DNA from: Pseudomonas oryzae
GTDB lineage: Bacteria > Pseudomonadota > Gammaproteobacteria > Pseudomonadales > Pseudomonadaceae
DNA: 64,000 nt
Direction: 5' to 3'
NCBI RefSeq assembly: GCF_900104805.1
Contig: NZ_LT629751.1
Span: 3,639,001 to 3,703,000, forward strand
Made by a program: the position numbers and the translations under genes. Positions within the stretch are counted from its first letter, which is position 1. Every line of letters starts with the position of its first letter. Of the stretch, positions 20,023-31,799 are shown piece by piece. Under the pieces are notes generated by a model. The model searched no databases, was not told the DNA's origin, and worked only from the letters and a program-made list of their open reading frames with translations.

Positions 20023-21318
20023 ATGCCCACCCATAGCCCCGAGCATGCCCCATCATGGTACGTCGCCAGCGCCAACCGGCAGCTGGAGCTCCCCTCGCTG
20101 AACGGCGAGATCGCCGCCGACGTGTGCATCGTCGGCGGCGGCTACACCGGCCTCAACTGTGCCATCGAGCTGGCCCGTCGCGGCTACGCGGTGGCGCTGC
20201 TGGAGGCGCGGCAGATCGGCTGGGGCGCCAGCGGGCGCAACGGCGGCCAGCTGATCCGCGGCGTCGGCCATGCGGTCGAACGCTTCCGCCCGCTGCTCGG
20301 CGACGACGGCGTGCGCCGCCTCAAGCTGTACGGCCTGCAGGCGGTGGAGCTGGTGCGCCGGCGCATCGAGGAGTTCGCCATCGACTGCGACCTGCGCTGG
20401 GGCTACTGCGACCTGGCCAATCGCCCCGAGCACCTCGACGGCTTCGCCGCCGCCCGCGACGAACTGCTGGCGCTGGGCTACCGCCACGAGCTGCGCCTGC
20501 TGCAGGCGCACGAGATGCACCAGGTGGTCGGCTCCGACCGCTACTGCGGCGGGCTGATCGACATGGGCTCCGGGCACCTGCACCCGCTCAACCTGGCGCT
20601 CGGCGAGGCGGCGGCCGCCAGCGGCCTGGGCGCGCGGCTGTTCGAACGCTCGCCGGCGACGCGCATCGACTACGGCGCGCAGCTGCGCGTGCACAGCGCG
20701 TGCGGCGTGGTGCGCGCCGAGCGGCTGATCCTCGCCTGCAACGCCTACCTGGCCGGCCTGCAGCCGTGGCTCTCCGGCAAGGTGCTGCCGGCCGGCAGCT
20801 ACATCGTCGCCACCGAGCCGCTCGGCGAGGCGCGCGCGCGGCAGCTGATCCCGCTGGACATGGCGCTGTGCGACCAGCGCGTGGCGCTCGACTACTACCG
20901 GCTGTCGGCCGACCGCCGCCTGCTGTTCGGCGGCGCCTGCCACTACTCCGGACGCGATCCGGCGGACATCGCCGCCTACATGCGGCCGAAGCTGCTCAGG
21001 GTCTTTCCCCAGCTGGCGGAGGTGCGCATCGACTACGCCTGGGGCGGCATGATCGGCATCGGCGCCAACCGCCTGCCGCAGCTCGGCCGCCTGGCGGAGC
21101 AGCCGAACGTCTGGTACGCCCAGGCCTACTCCGGCCACGGCCTCAACGCCAGCCACCTGGCCGCCCAGCTGCTCGCCCAGGCCATCCACGGCGAGGACAG
21201 CACGGGCTTCGACCTGTTCGCCCGCGTGCCGCACCCGACCTTCCCCGGCGGTGCGCTGCTGCGCGCGCCGCTGCTGGCCCTCGGCATGCTCTGGGAGCGC
21301 CTCAAGGAGCGCCTGTAG
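20023..21318 (+). CDS. PuuB/OrdL-like FAD-dependent oxidoreductase
   Basis: A 431-residue DAO-fold flavoenzyme. The FAD site is VCIVGGGYTGLNCAIELARR, followed by VALLEARQIGWGASGRNGGQ, typical of gamma-glutamylputrescine oxidase-like proteins. The C-terminal part has AWGGMIGIGANRLPQLGR and YSGHGLNASHLAAQLLAQ. With PauR and KauB in the same block, a role in amine or polyamine oxidation is likely, but the substrate cannot be read from sequence. The ATG at 20023 has no good Shine-Dalgarno; an upstream in-frame ATG at 19966 would add 19 residues. Confidence 0.88.
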   Translation: MPTHSPEHAPSWYVASANRQLELPSLNGEIAADVCIVGGGYTGLNCAIELARRGYAVALLEARQIGWGASGRNGGQLIRGVGHAVERFRPLLGDDGVRRLKLYGLQAVELVRRRIEEFAIDCDLRWGYCDLANRPEHLDGFAAARDELLALGYRHELRLLQAHEMHQVVGSDRYCGGLIDMGSGHLHPLNLALGEAAAASGLGARLFERSPATRIDYGAQLRVHSACGVVRAERLILACNAYLAGLQPWLSGKVLPAGSYIVATEPLGEARARQLIPLDMALCDQRVALDYYRLSADRRLLFGGACHYSGRDPADIAAYMRPKLLRVFPQLAEVRIDYAWGGMIGIGANRLPQLGRLAEQPNVWYAQAYSGHGLNASHLAAQLLAQAIHGEDSTGFDLFARVPHPTFPGGALLRAPLLALGMLWERLKERL

Positions 21319-21343
21319 GTAGTTCCGCTGGCTCTCGAGGGCT

Positions 21344-21408
21344 GGTGCGCGTGGCGCACCCCTACTGTTGTGGGAGGGGACCGAGCCGCAGGGTGCGCCA
21401 TGCGCACC
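21344..21408. repeat. Two copies of a GGTGCGC-NNN-GCGCACC palindromic repeat
   Basis: Unit one is GGTGCGC-GTG-GCGCACC followed by CCTAC (21344-21365). Unit two is GGTGCGC-CAT-GCGCACC (21392-21408). The same unit with a CTAC tail occurs as an inverted pair between pstB and phoU (58243-58291). Each unit is a small hairpin, like REP-type elements. Here they lie between the ends of the convergent PuuB-like and MFS genes. Confidence 0.65.
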
Positions 21409-21431
21409 GCACAGATGCCTGCCGGGCGCCC

Positions 21432-22580
21432 CTAAGCCCCTTCCCCGCGCAGCTCGAAGGCGCCGCGCCGGGCGGCGAGGACGAGGAACAGCGCCGCCCC
21501 GCCGGCCAGCAGCAGCGGCAGGCCGTGGCCGCTCAGCCACTGGCTGGCGGCGCCGCTGGACAGCGGACCGAGCAGGCAGCCGAGCCCCCAGAGCAGGGCG
21601 ATATGGGCATTGGCGCGCACCAGCGCCTCGTCGCGATAGCGGGCGCCGACCAGCACCAGCGCCAGGGTGTACAGACCGCCGGCACTGGCGCCGAAGAGCG
21701 GCAGCAGCAGCCAGACCAGCGGCGAATGCAGCAGCGGCGGCAGCAGCATACAGGTCACCAGCAGCAGCAGGCCGCAGCCGCGGAACAGCGCGGCGCGCGG
21801 CAGGCGGTCGGCGAGCAGGCCGAGCGGCAGCTGCAGCAGGGCGTTGCCCACCGCCACCGCACCGACCATGCGCAGCGCGCTGGCCTGGGCGATGCCCTCG
21901 CGCAGCAGGTAGACCGGCAGCAGGGTCAGCACCAGCACGTCGAAGGCGGCGAACAGCACCACCGCCCAGGCGATCGCCGGCTGAGCACGGCAGAACGCCA
22001 GCAGCCCGCCTCCGCCGAGGACATCGCGACCGACCTGCGGCGCGCCGTCGCGACCGAGCAGCAGCAGGGCGCCGCACACCAGCAGGGCGGCGGCCAGCCA
22101 GAAGGCCCGGTCGTCGGCGCTGCCGAGCACGCTGAGCAGCAGCGGCCCGCACAGCTGGCTGAGGGCGAAGGCGGTGCCGTACAGGGCGACCAGACGACCG
22201 CGCCAGGCGTCGCTGGCCAGCTGGTTGATCCAGCTCTCGCCGAGCACGAACACCACGGTCAGCGAGATGCCGAGCAGCAGGCGCAGCGCCAGCCACAGGC
22301 CGTAGTCCGGCCACAGCGCCAGGGCGGCGACCGACACGGCGCTGAGCAGCAGGCTCGCCTGCAGGCTGCGCTGCGTGCCGCAACGCGCCGCCAGCGCAGC
22401 GGTGCACCGCGCACCGAGCAGCACGCCGATCGCCGGCATGGCCGCCATCACGCCGATGGCGAACTGGCCGTACCCCCACTGGTCGAGGCGCAGCGACACC
22501 AACGGCAGGCTGAGGCCCAGCGCCAGGCCGACCAGCACCACCGCCGAGGTCACCGCCGCATAGGTTGCCCAGCGCACCAT
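21432..22580 (-). CDS. MFS transporter, YcaD-like
   Basis: A 382-residue protein with twelve predicted hydrophobic helices and the MFS loop pattern LGLLADRLPRAALFRG between helices. LLLGISLTVVFVLGESWINQLA is typical of the YcaD-like branch. The substrate is unknown; export of a small molecule is the usual guess. CAGGAGG precedes the ATG. It lies just downstream of kauB on the same strand (101 bp), so the two may be co-transcribed. Confidence 0.87.
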   Translation of the reverse strand: MVRWATYAAVTSAVVLVGLALGLSLPLVSLRLDQWGYGQFAIGVMAAMPAIGVLLGARCTAALAARCGTQRSLQASLLLSAVSVAALALWPDYGLWLALRLLLGISLTVVFVLGESWINQLASDAWRGRLVALYGTAFALSQLCGPLLLSVLGSADDRAFWLAAALLVCGALLLLGRDGAPQVGRDVLGGGGLLAFCRAQPAIAWAVVLFAAFDVLVLTLLPVYLLREGIAQASALRMVGAVAVGNALLQLPLGLLADRLPRAALFRGCGLLLLVTCMLLPPLLHSPLVWLLLPLFGASAGGLYTLALVLVGARYRDEALVRANAHIALLWGLGCLLGPLSSGAASQWLSGHGLPLLLAGGAALFLVLAARRGAFELRGEGA

Positions 22581-22681
22581 CGTCCTCCTGGCGCCCCTTC
22601 GTGGAGGCGCAAAACAACTGCGGCCGAGCCCCGCTGACGGTGGCCCGGCCGCAACCGGGGTCGCTCCGGATCAGCGCGGAG

Positions 22682-24175
22682 TCACAGCTTGATCCAGGTG
22701 GCCTTCAGCTCGGTGTACTTGTCGAAGGCGTGCAGCGACTTGTCGCGGCCGTTGCCCGACTGCTTGAAGCCGCCGAACGGCGCGGTCATGTCGCCGCCGT
22801 CGTACTGGTTGACCCACACGCTGCCGGCGCGCAGGGCCTTGGCGGCCAGGTGGGCCTTGGACAGGTTGGCGGTCCAGATCGCCGCGGCCAGCCCGTAGGG
22901 GCTGTCGTTGGCGATGCGGATCGCCTCGTCGAGATCAGCGAAGGCGATCACCGACAGCACCGGGCCGAAGATCTCCTCGCGGGCGATCTTCATCGCGTTG
23001 CTCACCCCGTCGAACACCGTCGGCGCGACGAACACCCCGCCGCTCTCCTCCAGCACCCGGCCGCCGCCGCAGCGCAGCTGGGCGCCCTCGGCCTGGCCGG
23101 CGGCGATGTAGCCGAGCACGGTGTTGAGCTGCTGCTCGTCGACCAGCGCGCCGACGTTGGTGGCCGGGTCGAGCGGATGGCCGGGCTGCCAGGTCTTGAT
23201 CTCCTCGAGCAGCAGGGCCATGAACGCGTCCTTGATCGACGCCTCGACCAGCAGGCGCGAGCCGGCGGTGCACACCTCGCCCTGGTTGAAGCAGATCGCG
23301 CCGGCGGCGGCGCGCGCCGCGGCGCGCAGGTCGGGGGCGTCGGCGCAGACGATGTTCGGACTCTTGCCGCCGGCCTCCAGCCAGACGCGCTTCATGTTCG
23401 ACTCGCCGGCGTAGATCATCAGCTGCTTGGCGACGCGGGTCGAACCGGTGAACACCAGGCAATCGACGTCCATGTGCAGGGCCAGCGCCTTGCCGACGGT
23501 ATGCCCGTAGCCGGGCAGCACGTTGAGCACGCCGGCCGGGATGCCCGCCTCGACCGCCAGCCTGGCGATACGGATGGCGGTCAGCGGCGACTTCTCGGAG
23601 GGCTTGAGCACCACCGAGTTGCCGGCGGCCAGCGCCGGACCGAGCTTCCAGCAGCTCATCAGCAGCGGGAAGTTCCACGGCACGATGGCGGCGACCACGC
23701 CGATCGGCTCGCGGGTGACCAGGCCGAGCTCGTTGTGCGGGGTCGGCGCCACCTCGTCGTAGAGCTTGTCGACCGCCTCGGCGCTCCAGCGGATGGCGCG
23801 TACCGCGGCCGGCACGTCGACCCGCAGCGCGTCGTTGATCGGCTTGCCCATGTCGAGGGTCTCGAGCAGCGCCAGCTCCTCGTCGTGGGCCTCGAGCAGG
23901 CCGGCGAAGCGCAGCAGCACCGCCTTGCGCTTGGCCGGCGCCAGGCGCGACCAGACGCCGGACTCGAAGGTGGCGCGGGCGTCGGCGACCGCGCGCTCGG
24001 CATCGGCGGCGTCGCAGCTGGCCACCTGCGCCAGCACGCGGCCGTCGATCGGGCTGATGCAGTCGAAGGTGGCCCCGGACGCCGCCGGGCCGTAGTCACC
24101 ATGGACGAAGGCACGGCCCTCGATGTGCAGGATGCTGGCGCGATGTTCCCATTCGATGCGGCTCGGGGTACTCAT
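22682..24175 (-). CDS. kauB: Aldehyde dehydrogenase, KauB/PuuC type
   Basis: A 497-residue NAD(P)-dependent aldehyde dehydrogenase. The catalytic Cys lies in FNQGEVCTAGSR and the general base Glu in VWLEAGGKSPN. The cofactor site is FTGSTRVAKQL, with IVPWNFPLLM in the N-terminal half. KauB (4-guanidinobutyraldehyde/gamma-aminobutyraldehyde dehydrogenase) of P. aeruginosa lies at the same place, between pauR and rpmG, and is under PauR. It would oxidise aldehydes made from putrescine, agmatine or related amines. GGAG precedes the ATG. Confidence 0.88.
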   Translation of the reverse strand: MSTPSRIEWEHRASILHIEGRAFVHGDYGPAASGATFDCISPIDGRVLAQVASCDAADAERAVADARATFESGVWSRLAPAKRKAVLLRFAGLLEAHDEELALLETLDMGKPINDALRVDVPAAVRAIRWSAEAVDKLYDEVAPTPHNELGLVTREPIGVVAAIVPWNFPLLMSCWKLGPALAAGNSVVLKPSEKSPLTAIRIARLAVEAGIPAGVLNVLPGYGHTVGKALALHMDVDCLVFTGSTRVAKQLMIYAGESNMKRVWLEAGGKSPNIVCADAPDLRAAARAAAGAICFNQGEVCTAGSRLLVEASIKDAFMALLLEEIKTWQPGHPLDPATNVGALVDEQQLNTVLGYIAAGQAEGAQLRCGGGRVLEESGGVFVAPTVFDGVSNAMKIAREEIFGPVLSVIAFADLDEAIRIANDSPYGLAAAIWTANLSKAHLAAKALRAGSVWVNQYDGGDMTAPFGGFKQSGNGRDKSLHAFDKYTELKATWIKL

Positions 24176-24286
24176 GATCGGCTCCGGAAGCTGGGGTTCA
24201 CAGCATGATGGCTGCCCGGCAAACGCTAGCGCAACTCGTCCGGCGCGCCAGAGCGTGCAGAAAGATCATCGTAGTGAACAAAATTT

Positions 24287-24316
24287 TTGACAACCTCTGG
24301 CCGGACAGGCTATATC
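24287..24316 (+). promoter_or_regulatory. Strong sigma-70-type promoter for an orphan short transcript
   Basis: A consensus -35 TTGACA (24287-24292) is followed by CTATAT (24310-24315, 17-bp spacing) or TATATC (24311-24316, 18-bp spacing). An AT-rich stretch precedes it. It points away from kauB, and no gene follows on this strand before a terminator at 24379. Confidence 0.65.
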
Positions 24317-24321
24317 GTTCA

Positions 24322-24404
24322 CCATATCGAACACATCGCTGAACGTCGGTCGTGCAGCAACTGTGTCACCCATGCTTGGCCCGTTTCCAGACGGGCTTTT
24401 TTTT
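24322..24404 (+). ncRNA. Candidate small RNA of about 80 nt
   Basis: Between a near-consensus promoter (24287-24316) and a strong intrinsic terminator (24379-24404) lies about 80 bp with no open reading frame worth naming. The predicted 5' end is near 24322-24324. CGTTCA (24316-24321) and TGAACG (24340-24345) are complementary, though the first strand is mostly upstream of the predicted start. The next gene on either side, kauB or rpmG, is on the other strand, so the transcript serves no downstream gene. The run of eight T at the end would give the U tail typical of Hfq-bound small RNAs. Confidence 0.5.
24379..24404 (+). terminator. Intrinsic terminator of the candidate small RNA
   Basis: GCCCGT (24379-24384) and ACGGGC (24391-24396) form a stem over TTCCAG, followed directly by eight T (24397-24404). 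It is one of the cleanest plus-strand terminators in the window. Confidence 0.85.
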
Positions 24405-24427
24405 GCCCGCAAGAAATCGCAGGCAAG

Positions 24428-24454
24428 AAAAAACCCGCCACGAGGGGCGGGTTT
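24428..24454 (-). terminator. Terminator of the rpmB-rpmG operon
   Basis: AAACCCGCC (24431-24439) and GGCGGGTTT (24446-24454) pair over ACGAGG. On the minus strand the stem is followed by a T-run (complement of the A-run 24428-24433). It begins 22 bp past the rpmG stop. Confidence 0.9.
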
Positions 24455-24475
24455 CTTCTTCAAGGGCCGGATCAA

Positions 24476-24631
24476 TTACTTGATCTTGGCTTCCTTGTAG
24501 ATCACGTGCTTGCGAACGACCGGATCGTACTTCTTGATCTCGATCTTTTCGGGGGTGGTGCGCTTGTTCTTGTCGGTGGTGTAGAAGTGGCCGGTACCGG
24601 CGCTGGACACCAGACGGATCAGGTCACGCAT
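24476..24631 (-). CDS. rpmG: 50S ribosomal protein L33
   Basis: A 51-residue ribosomal protein, read directly from the minus strand: it starts [19 protein letters not shown] and ends [10 protein letters not shown]. The length is normal for the family. This copy lacks the paired-Cys zinc ribbon and is therefore the zinc-independent form. It follows rpmB by 11 bp and shares its transcript. An AAGGAGCA-type ribosome site lies before the ATG. Confidence 0.96.
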   Translation of the reverse strand: MRDLIRLVSSAGTGHFYTTDKNKRTTPEKIEIKKYDPVVRKHVIYKEAKIK

Positions 24632-24642
24632 GATGATGCTCC

Positions 24643-24879
24643 TTAGACTTTTTCGCCGCGGGTGCGGATTTCAGCCAGCACGGCGTCGATGCCGCGCTTG
24701 TCGATGACGCGCATGCCCTTGGCCGATACGCGCAGACGCACGAAGCGCTTCTCGGACTCGACCCAGAAACGATGGTACTGCAGGTTCGGCAGGAAACGAC
24801 GACGGGTTTTGTTGTTAGCGTGGGAAATGTTGTTCCCGGTAACCGGACCCTTACCGGTCACTTGACAGACTCTCGACAT
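24643..24879 (-). CDS. rpmB: 50S ribosomal protein L28
   Basis: A 78-residue protein starting [20 protein letters not shown] and containing [18 protein letters not shown], the normal L28 sequence pattern and length. Like the L33 here, it has no zinc-binding Cys pairs. It is the first gene of rpmB-rpmG. A sigma-70-like promoter lies 135-163 bp upstream, and a CCAACCC/GGGTTGG hairpin (24904-24922) sits in the leader. Confidence 0.97.
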   Translation of the reverse strand: MSRVCQVTGKGPVTGNNISHANNKTRRRFLPNLQYHRFWVESEKRFVRLRVSAKGMRVIDKRGIDAVLAEIRTRGEKV

Positions 24880-25013
24880 ACCTCAGCCCTCTTGACCACA
24901 TGCCCAACCCGGCATGGGTTGGCCGCTTGAATCGCTATGAATCTCAGTTTCTTCGGGGGTCTTACCGACCGCGCCAACGGCCTGAAAGGTCGGGCCCCAG
25001 AAAAGAGCGCAGT

Positions 25014-25042
25014 TTTATAGCAGAAAGCCGTCGCCCCCGCAA
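25014..25042 (-). promoter_or_regulatory. rpmB-rpmG promoter
   Basis: On the minus strand TTGCGG (25037-25042) is spaced 17 bp from TATAAA (25014-25019), a good sigma-70 promoter. It lies between rpmB and radC and points at rpmB, giving a leader of roughly 125 nt. Confidence 0.6.
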
Positions 25043-25098
25043 GGCACACGCCACGAGACCGACCGCCGGCAAGCCCCGGCTGCAGGCCGCGCATTCTC

Positions 25099-25773
25099 TC
25101 AGATCCAGCCGTATTCGGCGAGCGACACCGGCTCGCCGTCGCCGATCACGAAATGATCGAGCACGCGGACCTCGACCAGCGCCAGCGCCTCCTTGAGCCT
25201 GGCGGTCAACTGGCGGTCGGCCTGGCTCGGCTCGGCCACCCCGGAGGGATGGTTGTGGGTGAGGATCAGCGCCGCGGCGTTGTGCGCCAGGGCGCGCTTG
25301 ACCACCTGGCGCGGGTAGACGCTGGCGCCGTCGATCGAGCCGTGGAACAGCACCTCGAAGGCCAGCACCCGGTGGCGGGTGTCGAGGAACAGGCAGGCGA
25401 ACACCTCGTGCGGCTCGTGGCGCAGGCGCGCCTTGAGATAATCGCGCACCGCCTGCGGGCTCTCCAGCGCCGAGTCGCGCTGCAGGCGCGCGGCCAGGTG
25501 GCGGCGGCCCATTTCCAGCACCGCCTGCAGCTGCGCGTACTTGGCCGGCCCCAGCCCCAGGTGGGCGGCGAACTCCTCCAGGCCGGCCTCCAGCAGCGGG
25601 CGCAGGCCGCCGAACTCGGCCAGCAGGTGGCGCGCCAGATCCACCGCGCTGCGCCCGGCCACCCCGGTGCGCAGGAAGATCGCCAGCAGCTCGGCGTCGC
25701 TGAGCGCCGCGGCGCCCTGGGCCAGCAGTTTCTCCCGCGGCCGCTCGGCGGCCGGCCAGTCCCGAATGCTCAT
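25099..25773 (-). CDS. radC: RadC/YeeS-type JAB domain protein
   Basis: A 224-residue protein. The N-terminal helix-hairpin-helix-like UPF0758 part starts [15 protein letters not shown]. The C-terminal JAB/MPN domain has [14 protein letters not shown] and the metal-site motif LTHNHPSG followed by EPSQAD. The historical link to DNA repair is doubtful, and the true activity is unknown. The ATG at 25773 matches the family N-terminus. It is divergent from coaBC. Confidence 0.93.
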   Translation of the reverse strand: MSIRDWPAAERPREKLLAQGAAALSDAELLAIFLRTGVAGRSAVDLARHLLAEFGGLRPLLEAGLEEFAAHLGLGPAKYAQLQAVLEMGRRHLAARLQRDSALESPQAVRDYLKARLRHEPHEVFACLFLDTRHRVLAFEVLFHGSIDGASVYPRQVVKRALAHNAAALILTHNHPSGVAEPSQADRQLTARLKEALALVEVRVLDHFVIGDGEPVSLAEYGWI

Positions 25774-25953
25774 TCCCCACCTCCCTGTGGTCGGCACGCC
25801 CCCATGGCCGCCGGCGCCCGCCCGGCTGCGCTGCCGGCGCGACTGGCGCTGTGCTATCTTAGCCCGCCCGATTTTCAACCCGGCGCCGCCCGTTGTGACC
25901 CCGTTCGCGACGCCGTGCAATCCACCCCATCGCAGAACAAAAAAGGCAGGCTC

Positions 25954-27162
25954 ATGCAGCGGTTGCAGCGTAAACGCATCGTCCTGGGAGTCGGCGGCGG
26001 CATCGCCGCCTACAAGAGCGCCGAACTGATCCGCCGCCTGCGCGACCAGGGCGCCGAGGTGCGCGTGGTGATGACCCGCGCCGCCCGCGAATTCATCACC
26101 CCGCTGACCCTGCAGGCGCTGTCCGGCCACCCGGTGTTCAACGACCTGCTCGACCCGGCCGCCGAGGCGGCCATGGGCCACATCGAGCTGGCGCGCTGGG
26201 CCGACCTGGTGCTGGTCGCTCCGGCCACCGCCGACCTGATGGCGCGCCTGGCCCAGGGTATCGCCGACGACCTGCTGACCACCCTGGTGCTGGCCACCGA
26301 CGCGCCAGTGGCGCTGGCGCCGGCGATGAACCAGGCGATGTGGCGCGATCCGGCCACCCAGGCCAACGCCGAGCTGCTGGTGCAGCGCGGCCTGCGCCTG
26401 TTCGGCCCCGCCGCCGGCAGCCAGGCCTGTGGCGACGTCGGCCCCGGACGCATGCTCGAGGCCGACGAGCTGGCGCAGCACGCCGCCGACTGCTTCGAGC
26501 GCGGCCTGCTCACCGGCTGCCGGGTGCTGATCACCGCCGGCCCCACCCAGGAGGCCATCGACCCGGTGCGCTACATCACCAACCACAGTTCGGGGAAGAT
26601 GGGCTTCGCCCTCGCCGAGGCCGCCGCCGAGGCCGGCGCCGCGGTGACCCTGGTCAGCGGCCCGGTGCACCTGGTCACCCCGCAGCGGGTCGAGCGGGTC
26701 AACGTCACCAGCGCCCGCGACATGCTGGCCGCCTGCGAGGCGGCGATGCCCTGCGACATCCTGATCGCCGCCGCCGCGGTGGCCGACTACCGCCCCGAGG
26801 TGATCGCCGCGCAGAAGATGAAGAAGGACCCGGGCAGCGACGACGGCCTGACCCTGCGCATGGTGCGCAACCCGGACATCCTCGCCACCCTCGCCACGCG
26901 TGCCGACCGGCCGTTCAGCGTCGGCTTCGCCGCCGAGACCGAGAACCTGCTCGACTACGCCGCGCGCAAGCTGCGGGACAAGAACCTCGACCTGATCGTC
27001 GCCAACGACGTGGCCAATCCGGCCATCGGCTTCAACAGCGAGGAGAATGCGATCACCGTCATCGACCGCAATCTCCAGCAGAATGGCTTCCCGCAGACCA
27101 GCAAGGGCAAGATCGCCCGCCAGCTGATCGCCTTCATCGCCGACCGCTACCACCGGAACTGA
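25954..27162 (+). CDS. coaBC: Bifunctional phosphopantothenoylcysteine decarboxylase/synthetase
   Basis: A 402-residue two-domain enzyme of coenzyme A synthesis. The N-terminal flavin-dependent CoaC domain has [16 protein letters not shown], catalytic His76 (GHIELARW), PAMNQAMW and the clamp Cys in [10 protein letters not shown]. The C-terminal CoaB domain has [18 protein letters not shown], the Lys-rich KMKKD and [17 protein letters not shown]. It joins cysteine to 4'-phosphopantothenate and then decarboxylates the product. The ATG at 25954 follows GGCAGG. The dut gene starts seven bases after its stop, so they form an operon. Confidence 0.96.
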   Translation: MQRLQRKRIVLGVGGGIAAYKSAELIRRLRDQGAEVRVVMTRAAREFITPLTLQALSGHPVFNDLLDPAAEAAMGHIELARWADLVLVAPATADLMARLAQGIADDLLTTLVLATDAPVALAPAMNQAMWRDPATQANAELLVQRGLRLFGPAAGSQACGDVGPGRMLEADELAQHAADCFERGLLTGCRVLITAGPTQEAIDPVRYITNHSSGKMGFALAEAAAEAGAAVTLVSGPVHLVTPQRVERVNVTSARDMLAACEAAMPCDILIAAAAVADYRPEVIAAQKMKKDPGSDDGLTLRMVRNPDILATLATRADRPFSVGFAAETENLLDYAARKLRDKNLDLIVANDVANPAIGFNSEENAITVIDRNLQQNGFPQTSKGKIARQLIAFIADRYHRN

Positions 27163-27168
27163 CTCCCG

Positions 27169-27624
27169 ATGCACGCACTGCAAGCCCGCATTCTCGATCC
27201 GCGCCTGGGCCGCGATTTCCCCCTGCCCGAGTACGCCACCCCCGGCTCGGCCGGCCTCGACCTGCGCGCCATGCTGCAGCAGGACCTGACCCTGGAGCCC
27301 GGGCAGACCGTGCTGATCCCCACCGGGCTGGCCATCCACATCGCCGACCCGGGCCTGGCCGCGCTGATCCTGCCGCGCTCCGGCCTCGGCCACAAACACG
27401 GCATCGTCCTCGGCAACCTGGTCGGCCTGATCGACTCCGACTACCAGGGCGAGCTGATGGTGTCCTGCTGGAACCGCGGCCAGAGCGCCTTCACCATCGC
27501 CGTCGGCGAGCGTCTCGCCCAGCTGGTGCTGGTGCCGGTGGTGCAGGCGCGCTTCGAGCTGGTCGACAGCTTCGACGACAGCCAGCGCGGCGCCGGCGGC
27601 TTCGGCCACAGCGGCCAGCACTGA
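27169..27624 (+). CDS. dut: dUTP diphosphatase
   Basis: A 151-residue trimeric dUTPase that hydrolyses dUTP to dUMP and limits uracil in DNA. All five family motifs are present: [27 protein letters not shown] (catalytic Asp), RLAQLV and the C-terminal GAGGFGHSG. It starts 6 bp after coaBC and precedes algC by 26 bp, in the conserved order coaBC-dut-algC-argB. Confidence 0.97.
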   Translation: MHALQARILDPRLGRDFPLPEYATPGSAGLDLRAMLQQDLTLEPGQTVLIPTGLAIHIADPGLAALILPRSGLGHKHGIVLGNLVGLIDSDYQGELMVSCWNRGQSAFTIAVGERLAQLVLVPVVQARFELVDSFDDSQRGAGGFGHSGQH

Positions 27625-27650
27625 TCGCCCGAGGATCGCATCGCGCCCGC

Positions 27651-31000
<3,350 letters not shown>

Positions 31001-31021
31001 GGGCGCGCGCCGGGCGTCCGC

Positions 31022-31618
31022 TCAGGGCGTCCGGCGCGGCTCGCCGAGCAGGACCTGCAGACGCTCGCGCTCGCGGGCGAATTCCACCTCGCTGCTCGCC
31101 CGCTGCGCCTGCACGCGCTTGAGTTCGGCGAGCAGCCGCTGCTCCTCGCGCTGCAGCTGCTCGCGCTGCGCCAGCAGCTCCGGCGCCAGCGCCTGACCGG
31201 CGCGCTGGCGCTCGGCGGCCTGGCGCTCGGTCTCCTGCAGGCGCAGTCGACTCGCTTCCAGGTTGCTCTGCGCGATCCGCGCCAGGGCGTCCAGATCGCG
31301 CAGACGGCGCACCTGGGCCCACTCCAGATCGGCGGCGCTGGCATAGCGCTGCAGCAGGTCGGCATCGAACGCCGCCTGGCGCTGCGCGGCGGCGCGGCGG
31401 GCCAGTTCCTCGGCACTGGGCGCCGGCGGCACCACACGCAGCACCCGGCCCTCCTCGTCGAGCACCTCGTAGCCATTGGCGACGTACTCCGGCGGCACGC
31501 CCTGCCGGTCCAGCGCCACCACTCCCTGGCGGTTCACGTAGCGATACACCTCGGCCTGCGCCGTGCTCATCGCCAGCAGTCCCGCCAGCAACAGCCACAC
31601 CCCGTTCACCATCCGCAT
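31022..31618 (-). CDS. DUF4124-containing exported coiled-coil protein
   Basis: A 198-residue protein with a signal peptide (residues 1-21, ending STAQA). A DUF4124 domain follows (EVYRYVNRQGVVALDRQGVPPEY). From about residue 75 there is a long Arg/Gln/Glu-rich helix, probably coiled coil (REQLQREEQRLLAELKRVQ). DUF4124 is a small periplasmic domain of unknown role. The ATG at 31618 is chosen because it begins the signal peptide; GAGGTGG lies about 12 bases upstream. It converges with argB and is followed by no obvious partner gene. Confidence 0.8.
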   Translation of the reverse strand: MRMVNGVWLLLAGLLAMSTAQAEVYRYVNRQGVVALDRQGVPPEYVANGYEVLDEEGRVLRVVPPAPSAEELARRAAAQRQAAFDADLLQRYASAADLEWAQVRRLRDLDALARIAQSNLEASRLRLQETERQAAERQRAGQALAPELLAQREQLQREEQRLLAELKRVQAQRASSEVEFARERERLQVLLGEPRRTP

Positions 31619-31765
31619 TGCTCTAACGTCCACCTCGCTGGGCTGGTCGGGACGGCGAGCGCCCCGAAAATCTCCGGTCATCCGCCCCCCGGCGGGTGGC
31701 GGATGATCGCGCAGCGTTATCCACCAGCACCCGGCGCAGGTCAAGAAGCGAGCGCCCGCCGGCAC

Positions 31766-31791
31766 GAAAAAGGGGAGCCGCGGCTCCCCTT
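31766..31791 (-). terminator. Terminator of the DUF3360 gene
   Basis: AAGGGGAGCCG/CGGCTCCCCTT is a perfect 22-bp palindrome (31770-31791) just past the DUF3360 stop. On the minus strand it is followed by a T-run (complement of the A-run at 31767-31771). Confidence 0.85.
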
Positions 31792-31799
31792 GATCATCC

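Noticed and set aside
20053-22637. Very long open frames on both strands (over 850 codons) across the PuuB-like and MFS genes
   Set aside because: Arg/Ala/Gln/Pro-rich shadow translations of GC-rich real genes, with no domain motifs. The true genes have catalytic or membrane signatures.
22581-22681. Terminator between kauB and the MFS gene
   Set aside because: Only a loose TGCGGCCG/CGGCCGCA pairing with a long loop and no U-run, so it was not listed as a feature.
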